Translations under genes and position numbers: made by a program | In this document: in pieces, positions 27,801 to 39,500 of the stretch | How positions within the stretch are numbered: position 1 is the stretch's first letter | Layout: each line of letters begins with the position of its first letter | Assembly: GCA_949130485.1 (NCBI GenBank) | Contig: OX422198.1 | Location: 4,194,262 to 4,258,261 of the forward strand | Direction of reading: 5' to 3' | Source of the DNA: Agelas oroides | Taxonomy: Eukaryota; Porifera; Demospongiae; Agelasida; Agelasidae | DNA: 64,000 bases | The notes under the pieces: generated by a model | Seen by the model: the letters and a program-made list of their open reading frames with translations, nothing else | Told to the model about the DNA's origin: nothing | Database searches by the model: none

Positions 27801-30800
27801 AACTCGATGCCAAGTTTCTTGAGAAGGGTTGGGGCCCAAGCACCAGCAGTGATGACGAGCTGCTTTGCTTTGAATGTTGCTTTGCTAGTGACAACAGTAA
27901 CGACAGGACCAGGAGTGATATCTGTCACCATGTGGTTGTCCAGCAGTACACCTCCATTCTTCTTGTACAGTTGCTGTAGAAGCAGAGGAATATGATGCAC
28001 TCAATTAATGCATGGTGGTCGTTGTATAACTTGGGAGATGGTTCATCACGAGCATGTGCACTAAGTGTAGTCAACAGCAGTCCTCACCAGAGGTAAATGA
28101 CCACACTGCAAACAATGCAGCCATTTGTCCAGCCAGGCAGTCGATAGACTTGAAGCAATCTCTACTGTCTATGAGCAGCCTGGTCATGTATTATTTGTCT
28201 GTGAGCAGACAGAAATGGACATTCTTGTACTATCCTAGCTTCATTCCCAGGCCACAGCCTGATATATGGTCCCTACTTTATCTATAAGCGGTAAACTTTA
28301 TCTATAAGCGATACACTTTATCTATATGTGATACACTTTATCTGTAAGCGATACACTTTATCTGTAAGCGATACACTTTATCTATATGCGATACACTTTA
28401 TCTATATGCGATACACTTTATCTGTAAGCGATACACTTTATCTATATGCGATACACTTTATCTATAAGCGGTACACTTTATCTATAAGCGGTACACTTTA
28501 TCTATATGCGATACACTTTATCTATAAGCGGTACACTTTATCTATATGCGATACACTTTATCTATAAGCGGTACACTTTATCTATAAGCGGTACACTTTA
28601 TCTATAAGCGGTACACTTTATCTATAAGCGATACACTTTATCTATATGCGATACACTTCTTGTATGAACAGGTTGTATACTTTAGACTCAATATTTCTTA
28701 GAAGTCCTTCGAAAAAAAAATGAGCACCAGGGGGTCCATGTCCTACTGTAAAATTAGGAAGTGGGGAGGCAATTTTATTATGGCACTTATCAATACAATA
28801 AGGTGTCTGTCAGCTTGCCATAACTATCACACACAGTGCACAAAATGTTACATGGTATGTACATGTATAAGCAGTAATCAATACATATAAGTGCCTTGCC
28901 TGCAATGCAGCAACAGCTTTGGAAGCTCGCAGTATCCCTCCATCTTCTTCAAAGACACATTCATAGTTCTCTGGAAGGTTCAGTTGCTGGGGATACCTGC
29001 TGTTGGCCTCAGATCCAGAGAAGACCTGGTGAGCCACTCCATGTGTACTAAGACTAGTGGCAACAGAGTTCACACCCTTGCTACCCTCAGGACCAAACAC
29101 AAGAATACCTGTGCGCCTGGACAGATAATGATGACATATATACAACTGATTTACAAAACTATGAACAGAGAGAGAATGCCACTGGGACAAGTGTCTCGCT
29201 CAATCAAAAAAGCTTACAATCAAAAGTTTTGACTTACGTATAAAGTTCTGTCCCACTCTCCTCCTCTATCTGAGCCCACAGCTTGTAGGCCTCCTCCATC
29301 ATGTGGACATAAAATGGCTCAACATACGCTCTTCTGGTAACACGTGAGCAGCCATGGGAACTACCTCTAGTGTGTAGGGCATCAAACTGAAAAGTTAAAA
29401 CAACACACTATTGATGATGCTGTCAACATGCAGACAGTGACCAAAATGCAGTATGTATGTATGTATGTATGTATGTATGTATGTATGTATGTATGTATGT
29501 GTGTGTGTGTATGTATGTATGTATGTATGTATGTATGTATGTGAGTGACTGTGTGGCCAAGTGGTTAAAGCACTTGACTGTCAATCGAAAGATCACAGGT
29601 TCAAGTCCCACCAGTTACCACAGGAGAAAAAAAGGAAAAAAAACATCTCTTTTTTCTCCACTTGGCACCCAACCCAGGCCCAAGTAAAATAATAAATTGG
29701 GAACCTGGCTTAGGCTGGGGAAGGACAAGACCACTGGTGGTGCCTAATTCCACTGAGGTACAGGTGGGACTTTAGGTGCCCACACCACAGGGGAGGGGCA
29801 TAGTCAGTGCTCCTGCAAGTGCTTGGCCCGGCTTCAGGAGTTTGTCTAGCGCTAGGCCCAGTGTTCCCTGAAGTAGCGCACAGGGGTCCCAGCCTTAATT
29901 GGTCTGGGGGGGCATATCCCCATTAGGGGAGCTCCTTACATTTGTCCTTGTATGTGTGTATGCATGCATGTATGTATTCACGTATGTATAAGGATGGATG
30001 GATAGATGGATGAATGTACCATAAAAACATATCAAGCGCCCACCACCCCACACTAGAACTTTTGTTTTTGCTACATGTAGAGTTTCTGCTCAGAGTCAAG
30101 AAGAAAGGTACCGTAATTATTCTAATACTATGTAAGCTTAAAAATAATTAGGTTGTGACCTTGATTCATTACAAATTCCTGAAATTGAATTTCTCACTTA
30201 AGATTAGATCTTACATTGCATAAGAATCACAATACACAAAACATGAAGGCCTGCTCTCGCAAGCTAGGTAAGTGTATAGCTGTTTTTTTCCTAGAATTGT
30301 GACAAAAAAGCTACATTACCTAGTTATGTTGGCAGAATCACTAAATACTTCTTTCAATGAAGGAGTAGTCTCTTGTATGTCAGTTTTTGAAGCATTTACA
30401 ACCAAGATCAAGGTTTTGATCAGTGGAAATTGCATGTGCTTGATCGGCTTTTCCGTACTGCAAGCGACGGAAAGCTGGGCGGGGCCAGGGAATGAGGCTA
30501 GTAAAAAGGACGTTGATTGCTTGATTCCATTTTGCTAATGCTCTGAAGTTGTTTGTCTCAAACAACTCAGAATTTTGAGGTTGTGTGGTATTAAACATGA
30601 TGCAGTTCATATGTGAAATAGATACTAGCTACATGTACAGAGAACGCACCAGGTAAAGGTACTAGTATAAATGGCTGAATAGAAGCCATGGATGGATTTC
30701 TTCCTCAATTGCCCATCGATTCCACATGTTCCATCCACCCATCATAATGGCACCAGCTATCAACAGCTAAAGAGACTGGTCTGCATTACTCAGGGCTATT

Positions 30801-30908
30801 CACCTGTTCCAGTAGCAGTACATTTGATCCGCTGCGAGCAAGATGGTAGGCTGTTGAACTACCTTCAACGCCGGCTCCCACTACCACCACATCGTAGGGT
30901 CCGTCCAT
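24883..30908 (-). CDS. PIPOX-like FAD-dependent sarcosine/pipecolate oxidase, copy 1
   Basis: Eight exons: 30804-30908, 29238-29386, 28900-29116, 27791-27973, 27425-27580, 26329-26478, 26179-26254 and 24883-25031. They total 1185 nt, or 394 residues, the usual size for peroxisomal sarcosine oxidase (about 390). All junction phases agree. The FAD-binding Rossmann motif [18 protein letters not shown] is at the N-terminus, followed by [18 protein letters not shown], the EFPYK and [16 protein letters not shown] region, EMCMYT with the Cys that binds FAD covalently in this family, [19 protein letters not shown] and FKLSPVIGK. The family oxidises secondary amines such as sarcosine or L-pipecolate, releasing hydrogen peroxide. 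The C-terminus ends NLMT, so no peroxisomal PTS1 tripeptide is seen. Intron 3 has a GC donor. The usual GAGFSG is GAAFSG here but GAGFSG in copy 2. Confidence 0.94.
25395..25447. mobile_element. Hairpin element, AGYCTCG-terminus family
   Basis: TAGCCTTAAACCCAGGCCCC is mirrored by GCCTGGGGACAAGGCTA, inside the last intron of PIPOX copy 1. Confidence 0.6.
28272..28665. repeat. 20-bp minisatellite in PIPOX copy 1, about 20 units
   Basis: Units of the type CTTTATCTATAAGCGATACA alternate AAGCGG, AAGCGA and ATGCGA variants. The repeat lies in the intron between exons 28900-29116 and 27791-27973. The equivalent array in copy 2 (40123-40265) has about seven units. Confidence 0.92.
29454..29542. repeat. 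(ATGT)n microsatellite
   Basis: A tetranucleotide array in PIPOX copy 1 intron 1, with a shorter equivalent at 41068-41096 in copy 2. The SINE at 29543 sits within it. Confidence 0.9.
29543..29955 (+). mobile_element. tRNA-derived SINE
   Basis: The RNA polymerase III A box TGGCCAAGTGG lies at 29554-29564 and the B box GGTTCAAGTCC at 29598-29608, spaced as in a tRNA. A GTC triplet sits in the anticodon-loop position (CTGTCAA). A body of about 340 bp follows. It splits an ATGT microsatellite in PIPOX copy 1 intron 1. The matching site in copy 2 (about 41065-41100) has no insertion, so it was inserted after the duplication. Confidence 0.75.
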
Positions 30909-30975
30909 AGCTCGTTGACAGATAGGAAGTGAAGGGAGGGGCTGATCACAATAAAACACCCCCTCACATGCAGTG

Positions 30976-31242
30976 TAGTCTCGCAGACTAGACTCACACG
31001 GGGAGGAGAGAGTCTGGTCAAATTCCAATCAGGCTTTTGTATTGCTACTCAGCAGCAAGGTACCTAATGAAGTAGGTGTGAACATAATTGGGACATGTTC
31101 TGAAAAGGCAGGACTTCCGTTAAAACGCCGCGCGCCCCATTCGCCACTAAGTCAATTAACACGCCAAGAAATTCTAGGAGATGATGATGGGAATTTGACC
31201 AGACTCTCTCCTCCCCGCGTGAGAGTCTGGCCCGCGAGACTA
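30976..31242. mobile_element. AGYCTCG-family TIR element with exact 9-bp target duplication
   Basis: The ends TAGTCTCGCAGACTAGACT and AGTCTGGCCCGCGAGACTA are part of longer imperfect arms that include GGGGAGGAGAGAGTCTGGTC and its mirror. CATGCAGTG occurs immediately on both sides (30967-30975, 31243-31251). The second PIPOX copy has the unfilled site with one CATGCAGTG at 42749-42757. The element sits about 70 bp upstream of the PIPOX copy 1 start codon. Confidence 0.9.
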
Positions 31243-31269
31243 CATGCAGTGTGTAAATCATGAACGCGC

Positions 31270-32526
31270 GTATGGATTATTAGTGCCAAAATAGGCGCTC
31301 ACTTATTCGAGTGATCACAATTGGAAGTACTACAGTTTGCGAATTTCTATCTAACGCACCCTTTTCGAACATAGTCTCGCGGGCCAGACTCCCCGTGTGA
31401 GTCTGGGCAGCGAGACTAGTCTCTGCGCGCGAAGTTCATGCTAACGAACTGCGCATGCGTGGATGGGTGGAGTTAAACCCTTGAACTCTATAAAGCTGCA
31501 TAGCGGGAACAGCGTTTCTGCTACCAGCTAAGCCTGCCAACCTGTGAATCTTCAGCATATGTAGTAGAGCCGTTCAAAAATGCCAGCAATATAGTTAATC
31601 TGGATTATATTGACCGTGAATGCTCTTCACAACTAAATTTCTGAAGTACATGAATCAAGAACAATTGTATCTCGAGAACCACACAACGTATAAAGACGAG
31701 ACTTGCACCGTTACGTTGGTAAAGACCTGTAGATTCCAATGATACCAGTATTGTTGGCCTATTTCGTAGTTGGGGGTTTCCACGGCGAAAAAATCCACTG
31801 TCCGATCATTGATGGAGCAACCTACTCAATTTTCGGCAACTCCCCTCAGCACCCAAGGCAGCTACGGTGATGAAGATCAGGCGTGAAGCAGCAGGGTCTT
31901 GCAGCTTTCCAACAGTGCAGAAATCTTGCCGAGAGTTGCTTCAGGAAGGGAACAGGAAGCGGCGTCCGAAAAGACTTTTTTTTTTTTGCCGATTATCAGA
32001 CTGTTACGCTAATCGCCCCTAGCGCTAGCTCCATTTTTTCAGTCGCCGGATACGGTAGACTCCGCCTTCCTTTCCGTGGCATAACAGAGTATCTGCGTGG
32101 CTTAGTCTCCGTGTATGAGCGTCCGATTATGGCTGGTGTCCGAATCTGATTGATCGTTTCCTCTGTATAGCTACTAGCAGGAACTATTACAGCGTAAGCT
32201 TGATTTTCGAGTGGTCGGGCATAGCCCTACTAGGCCCATTCCTCGCTATACGCCACTGGATTCAGGTAAGTTGACCTCACATGATTTACCAGGGCACTCA
32301 GAAATTCACCAGGGCCTGGCCCCGTATCGGCGTATGGGCCCGGGTGTAGCTACGCCACTGTCAGAATGAGTACCATCCACAAAAAGCACGATTTGTCATG
32401 GCAACATTCTGCTGTGGCAGTGACTGGATGGTTGCAGTTTGACCAGATTCTTCCCCACTTTGTGAAGGTGTGGCGTGCAAAACTAACTAGGGATTGGGTT
32501 CATAAGGAGTGCAGTATATCCACTAT
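31270..32526. other. Intergenic, repeat-bearing, no gene seen
   Basis: This stretch contains another hairpin of the AGYCTCG family at 31372-31418 and, near 32200-32367, sequence ending GTAGCTACGCCACTG that looks like one end of a hAT-type repeat. No coding exon is supportable. Confidence 0.5.
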
Positions 32527-34705
32527 GGAGTGGGTTGTTTCTCCATGTAACCGATCACTACATTACATCATCTTGACGTAATGACTATTGCAATGATGCA
32601 GATGTGTACAGTGTTCGTGGTGTCTAAGGTGCCTCCAGTGTCCATGGTGTCTGAGGTGTCCATGGTGCCTGAGGTGTCCATGGTCCATGGTGCCTGAGGT
32701 GTCCATTGTCCATGGTGTCTGAGGTGTCCATGGTGCCTGAGGTGTCCATGGTGCCTGAGGTGCCCATGGTGTCTATGGTGTCTGAGGTGCCTATAGTGTC
32801 TTTAGTGTCTGAGGTGCCCGGAGTGTCCATGGTGTCTGAGGTGCCTGCAGTATATGTGGTGTCTGTGGTGTCTGTAGCATCTGTGTTGCTTAGTGTCCGT
32901 TATGTCTGAGGTACCTACAGTGTTCAAGGAGTTGGAGGTGCCTCGAGTGTTCATGCATGTGGTGCCTATAGCTAGCCCCATTCCCACAGATTCTTTTCTT
33001 GGAGCTGTAGCACTAGCTGTCCATGGGTGTTCTGAGAACAGTGTAGTATTACACAAATAATGGGTATACATCCCAACTTCTGTATTATATACTAAATGTG
33101 GGATGTCATTCCGTAAGTTACTGTTACTTACTATTGTGTGCTGATCTTGAGAAAGGTGGTTGCAATCAAATAAAATAGCAGAACACTGCAGTTATTACAT
33201 CAAATGATAGTAACTAATGCTGTTGTCCAACATCCATGGCAGTGCCTTGCATTACTGGTAGTGTAGCTAGATTATAAAGCCACACCTGCCTCATGTGGCA
33301 ATAAAGTCAGCTAAATACAGTATTGATGCTGCTGTGGTTTTTGTGGAATGCATATTAACTTCAGTGATATAGTAATCAGTAATAGCAGAAAAGAAACACA
33401 AGTGCTGCCTACAAGTTCAAGAAATTCAGTATGTAGCAAGGTTCAATAAGTTCAATAAGTTAAGTATGCAGTGGACACCTCAGGCACCATGGACACCTCA
33501 GACACCATGGACACCTCAGACACCATGGGCACCTCAGGCACCATGGACACCTCAGACACCATGGGCACCTCAGGCACCATGGACACCTCAGACACCATGG
33601 GCACCTCAGGCACCATGGACACCTCAGACACCATGGGCACCTCAGGCACCATGGACACCTCAGACACCATGGACACCTCAGACACCATGGGCACCTCAGG
33701 CACCATGGGCACCTCAGACACCATGGACACTTCAGACACCATGGACACCTCAGACATGCACCATGGGCACCTCAGGCACCATGGACACCTCAGACACCAT
33801 GGGCACCTCAGACACCATGGGCACCTCAGACACCATGGACACCTCAGACACCATGGACACTTCAGGCACCATGGACACCTCAGACACCATGGACACCTCA
33901 GGCACCATGGGCACCTCAGGCACCATGGACACCTCAGGCACCATGGACACCTCAGACACCATGGGCACCTCAGACACCATGGGCACCTCAGACACCATGG
34001 ACACCTCAGACACCATGGACACTTCAGGCACCATGGACACCTCAGACACCATGGACACCTCAGGCACCATGGACACCTCAGACACCATGGACACCTCAGG
34101 CACCATGGACACTGCAGGCACCTCAGGCACCATGGACACCTCAGACACCATGGACACCTCAGGCACCATGGACACTGAGGGCACCTCAGACACCATGGAC
34201 ACCTCAGGCACCATGGACACTGAGGGCACCTCAGACACCATGGACACTGAGGGCACCATGGACACTGAGGGCACCTCAGACACCATGGACACCTCAGGCA
34301 CCATGGACACTGCAGGCACCTCAGACACCATGGACACTGCAGGCACCTCAGACACCAAGGACACTGCAGGCACCTTAGACACCATGGACACTGCAGGCAC
34401 CTCAGACACCACGGACACTGCAGGCACCTTAGACACCATGGACACTGAAGGCACCTCAGACACCACGGACACTGCAGGCACCTTAGACACCATGGACACT
34501 GCAGGCACCTCAGACACCATGGACACTGCAGGCACCTTAGACACCACGGACACCTCAGACACTACAGACACCACAGACACTCCAGGCACCTTAGACACCA
34601 CGAACACTGTACACATATCTGCATCATTGCAGTCACCACTGTCACAATATATAGTCATTACGTCAAGATGATGTAATGTAGTGATCGGTTACATGGAGAA
34701 ACAAC
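32527..34705. repeat. Large foldback with inverted 18-bp minisatellite arms
   Basis: The right arm, 33471-34615, is a long array of units such as GGACACCTCAGACACCAT. The left arm, 32629-32935, carries the same unit in the opposite orientation (GGTGTCTGAGGTGTCCAT). The outer flanks are also inverted: GATCACTACATTACATCATC at 32557-32576 reappears complemented at 34664-34683. About 530 bp of unique sequence separate the arms. Long open frames on both strands, up to 401 codons, are a by-product of the 18-bp period. Confidence 0.9.
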
Positions 34706-35310
34706 CGATGCTTGAAAATCAGAAAATGTCCTTGGTTGCAGTTTTTCACCATTCAGTCTCTCTTCAGTCACCTGTGTTCACATCTTCAACATCAAACAAT
34801 GACTTTGGGAGGAAGGGACAATTTTCTTGTCTGATTGATCATGTGTGTCTCCTAGATCTAGAGTCCATATAGAAATGACAGCAATTGGGTGTGACAATAG
34901 GAACTGGCACAGGTTCATATCAGCAAAAATAAGACATTTTTGTGGACACAATTTCATCTGGAAAATAAATGAATGCATGCCATTAGCTTTATTTTTCCAT
35001 CATCTTTTGATCACTTTGAGGGCGGCCTGGGAGATTTCCCCCATCAGGAAGGTACAAGGATTCTCCACACCCCTCCTCTTCCTAGGAAGACATTGATGTC
35101 TCTCATGTGGTAAAATCTCCCAGCCTGGACTTGTATACAAACTTCAAACACAGCCACAGTGCACCTGCATATACAATGGGAGAAGGCATGGGAGATCTCA
35201 TCACATGCAGTGATGTCATATAACGTCATGTAGACAGAATGCAGTCACGCAAGGGGCGGTACTCGATCATTACAATTTATATATACTTGGGGTTGTGTTG
35301 ATCCAGAAGC

Positions 35311-35531
35311 GGTCGGACACGGTTGAACTTTACTAATTAAAATGGCTGAGGTCACACTGATTGATTTTTCATATCTCAACAGACTAGCTCTCTCAACTTG
35401 TACTGAGGTGGGGCCCCAGTTTTCAAATCAAGATTCAAGGCTGGGGTCAGTCATAAAAAGCTTTCTACCATGCTATCCAAGATCAAGTGACCTCAGCCAT
35501 TTTAATTAGTAAAGTTCAACCGTGTCTGACC
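35311..35531. mobile_element. Foldback/MITE with about 45-bp inverted ends
   Basis: GGTCGGACACGGTTGAACTT at the left is matched by AAGTTCAACCGTGTCTGACC at the right. Pairing continues through TACTAATTAAAATGGCTGAG. Total length is 221 bp, non-coding. Confidence 0.85.
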
Positions 35532-35895
35532 TCCTGTGATGTTGATCAGTTCCGAGTGTACCAAAGAAGATGCATGATACTGCCTTGCAAACGTTTAGAC
35601 TTCCAACAGAAATAGGATTTAGAAGCCGGAAGGGTCTCAAGATTGCTCATTGAGCAGAGCCTTCTGTGTGCCTACCGTCTGTCTACCATGAAATAATCAC
35701 GTGATGACATTTTCAGGTCTCATTCCACTGTATTTGGATAGAAATATATACAAATACTGCATGAAGATTGGCTACTTTCAAGGTCAATAGGTTGACTTGT
35801 AGTCAAACACTCCAGCTCTCGGTTTGCAGTGAAATCAAGCTGTCAAGTACCGAACTTTTGAAACCTTTGTCTTCACTGTGACTATACATGCTATA

Positions 35896-35953
35896 GAAGG
35901 GGTGGTTTCTCCAAGTCACTGTAGCTACAGTGACTCTGAGAAACCACCCCTTC
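35896..35953. repeat. Hairpin with GAAGGGGTGGTTTCTC arms
   Basis: GAAGGGGTGGTTTCTC pairs with GAGAAACCACCCCTTC. A second inner palindrome, AGTCACTGTAGCTACAGTGACT, forms the centre. Confidence 0.85.
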
Positions 35954-36332
35954 GCACATTAAAAAAATAACATAGTGGTTGACCAACCAATTGCTTTTGT
36001 CAACCACAACATGCACTAGTTCAATCACAGTGGCAAACTTGAACTTTGCTATTAGTAGCTAGCTATAGCTCATCTTGCTTGATCATTGCGATATTGTAGG
36101 GTTCATGGGTACAACTCCACCCACTCACACATGCGCAGTTCCTTTGTCGGTGCAGAGACTACTGCGGTTTTACGTAATCTTGCAAAATTGGATTTAGAAA
36201 CGCGTTGTACGATATTGCGAATGCGCCAATGAATTTTCAAATTTTGTGTGTACATACTCCCAGACCCATTGTGCATGGTGATAGCTAGGATGGCTAGTGG
36301 CAAGTGGTATTACGCCATAGAGACCGAACCAT

Positions 36333-36384
36333 TAGTCTCGCAGAGCCAGACTTTCACTCGAGTGAGTCTGGCTCCGCGAGACTA
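36333..36384. mobile_element. Hairpin element, AGYCTCG-terminus family
   Basis: TAGTCTCGCAGAGCCAGACT is mirrored by AGTCTGGCTCCGCGAGACTA around a CTCGAG centre. Confidence 0.8.
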
Positions 36385-36562
36385 CTGAATCACTGTCAGG
36401 GGCTGTAGAGGAAGCAACTTAGTTTCAACCCCTTAATTGGGATTGAAATATGATCTCAATAATGTGTGCCTGCACTCGCTCTCCACCTGAATCCCCGAAC
36501 ATAAGCACTCGCGCTACAAAGAGCTGCATAAGTGCATGTGTGTGTGTGTGCTACCATGCATA

Positions 36563-39500
36563 TCAAGTCATGAGATTGTGTGCATTCCAGTTGTCTCCAT
36601 GAGTGCTAAACCTATCCAGCCTAAACAGAGTGAGGTCATAGGAAGGTGGTAAACCCAGTGCCATCTCACTCAACACCTTGCCAATCACTGGACTGAGCTT
36701 GAACCCATGACCTGAGCAAAGGAGAGAAATACTGGATGAGTAGTAGCACCGTTAGGGGACTGTTTTAGTCTTGCTCCAAGGCACCTTCACACTGATCTAT
36801 GGCCTATATGCACATACATAATAGCACACAGCTACTAGGCTGGGATTAATCTCCCAAAGTCTCTGAAACTTTTAACTGCGTGGTCATGGTCAGTCACCAT
36901 GGGACAGGCATATTTGGCCATCAAGGACAGGTGGTTGTTATGCAGTCATTTTACCCGGGATCTGAGTACAACTGGGACCAGGGTAGTGGCCATAAACTGT
37001 GACCATGCACAGTGGACAGGCTTCACTGTACACTCTCTCCACTCCTTTAGTCCACTAACTATAGCTTACATACAGAGTTGTGTCTAATACACTACTGTAG
37101 ATTCCATGCAAGCTACAATTGTGCTAATGACAGGATGATTTTAGACCTGTCATCGCTCATTTATGGCAACACTGCTCACCACATTGAACACATGAGGATT
37201 TTTTATGTGACAGCAATTAACTGCATGCAATTGGGCTACAGTTGTCAGAGCATTGCAATATTGAGCCAGCAGTTTCAGTACAGAAGTACAGGTCTACACA
37301 GAAATTTGTCTTGAGCAACATGCAAGTGTTTGTAGCTTTAGAGCTGTGTTGGTAATTGACTTAAACATTACCTGAAAATCCAGCTCCAATGATGATGTTA
37401 GGATAACGTGGGTGCCTATCCAAAACTGGGTTTTCATCAGGTGTCATCTGCAGATCAAGAGACAACATAGAGTCATAATCAACTGAATGAATTCCAACAA
37501 ACAGTTGCATGTCTTCTCTCTCTCTTTTGCTCACAGTGTACATGCACATCTCAGATATACTGGGAGTTGTGGAGATTCCTTTGAGGAATGTCTGGATGAA
37601 AGCAGACACTTCCTTCACACAAGAAGCCGTGGGGTCTGCATCTCTATGGTCTGGGTCAATCTCTGGGCCAGTGTGTGGACAGATCTGAAACAAAATACAG
37701 ACATGATGCATGAACACTCAATGAACCACATCTCCCTGGAAGAAGACAGGCCTAGATATTATGCAAAGTCACCCACTGCACAGGAACATGTAGCTAATAG
37801 GAAACCAAGCAAAGGCAAGTAAATTCTGGGGGAGGGGTGTATCCTCTCACTCATGATGGGAAGATCAAACTACCATCATGTGCTATCAGAGACCTCTAAC
37901 TCATAAATATATGTAGCTCTTTTTTTACACTGGGATGGGCACTTGCATGTCTAGCAGCCGCAGCCATTGGGTGCCAGTATACGTATGGCATTTGGACATT
38001 TGTAAGCATCATATATACTAGGGGTACATGACATGCAGCAAGCCTCGCGCAAAGCAGAGCCTGGCGACTACAGATACTGACTCTATCCTCTGCTTTGTGT
38101 GTATGCTCCTACATACAGTGTTGAGTTTCATACTCATTTACTTCACTTTCTTTGCATTGCCACTATTAATTTTGATATACTGAGTGGGGTAGACACTAAG
38201 TGACAGACTGCAATACCCAAGAGTCTTTGAACTGCAGCGGTTGAATGGCCTTCATGGAACACCAGTGCATGACTTTTTTCAGTAGCGTAAATCCCCACAA
38301 ATAGAGTCCAGAAACTGCTGATCGCTGGAAGTCGAGCTAGATTGCTACGCAGAGCTCGCTCAATACCATTAACCGACCAATAGAAGCTTGACTGGATGTC
38401 CACTACGAACTCGTTCGCTTGCTATTGCCATCTAGCCTAGAGGTCAAGAGCGATGGATGTCGAGCTAAAAATACCTCCCTTGATCACTTACGTATTTACT
38501 CACGCCCAGTAACTGATGAAGATCACGTGTGCCAAACTTGCGGGGGGGGGGGCCGGAGGCCAAAACCGTGACATACATTTGACGTTCCCAGGGCCGAGAC
38601 TGCAACGCGGCTACCAAGTATCACCGCGTGACGTCACCAACGAGGCACTACGCCACGATTACCAAGCCTCGCTGCGCTCGGCAATTAAATCATGGATGTA
38701 GAAGGCTTCTCTACTATGTTTGCATTAAATTAAAAGCCAGGGAGACCTGGAATGAGATGTATTACCCTATGGTTGCTACATAAAACAACAGGGAAGGCCT
38801 AGAAAAGTAGCTAGGGCTACAGAGTGACTCGGGGAAAGGAGGACTTATGGGGGTCAAGCTTCAAAGAATGGTATGAATCTTTCACAAGTAATCAGGAGAA
38901 AGCCTTCAACACCAAGACCAACAATGGTTGATGCAGCACTTTATTTTCATCAATGTGAACCTGCACTGTTGACGTCATGTAGTACGCTACTGTGATTGTG
39001 GTTACATCGATCACCCAATTTCACATCCAACATCAGCCCCCCGACACAACACAATATCCACATGTTTTCTATATTCCTCAAACTTGAAGAACCCTCACTC
39101 TCATGGATTGCTTTGGAACTATGACAGCGTTACTCATCTTGCTCACCTTAACAAGACCAGGGTACTCATGGATGGGTATACCATAAGCATCAAAGACTTT
39201 CCCTTCAAACTCTGCAGCATAGCTACCAAATACAGGAAAAGATGTGGTTGAAAACAGGTCTGGATCATCAGCTTTCCAGTAGAGAGTCTGAACTCTGATC
39301 ACCTGTAGTGCATGAAGTGCAGTTTGACCCCTGTGTACAGTATATACAAACTCATCTCTTAACTATACAGTGTATGTGCATGGAACAATGTATTGTACAA
39401 TTAGCTAGATAGATAGGGAAAATCCCCTTTACCAAACTTGCTATTAGTTCAGTACAGGTCAATTTATAGTGGTGAACGCAAATTGATCTCTAGGTTTAGC

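Noticed and set aside
28328-28567. 79-codon frame
   Set aside because: Translation of the 20-bp intronic minisatellite.
29543-29620. Functional tRNA gene
   Set aside because: A and B boxes are present but the anticodon stem pairs poorly and a SINE body follows.
33466-34671. 401-codon open frame and overlapping long frames on both strands
   Set aside because: They lie wholly in an 18-bp minisatellite; a period divisible by three keeps frames open with no gene behind them.
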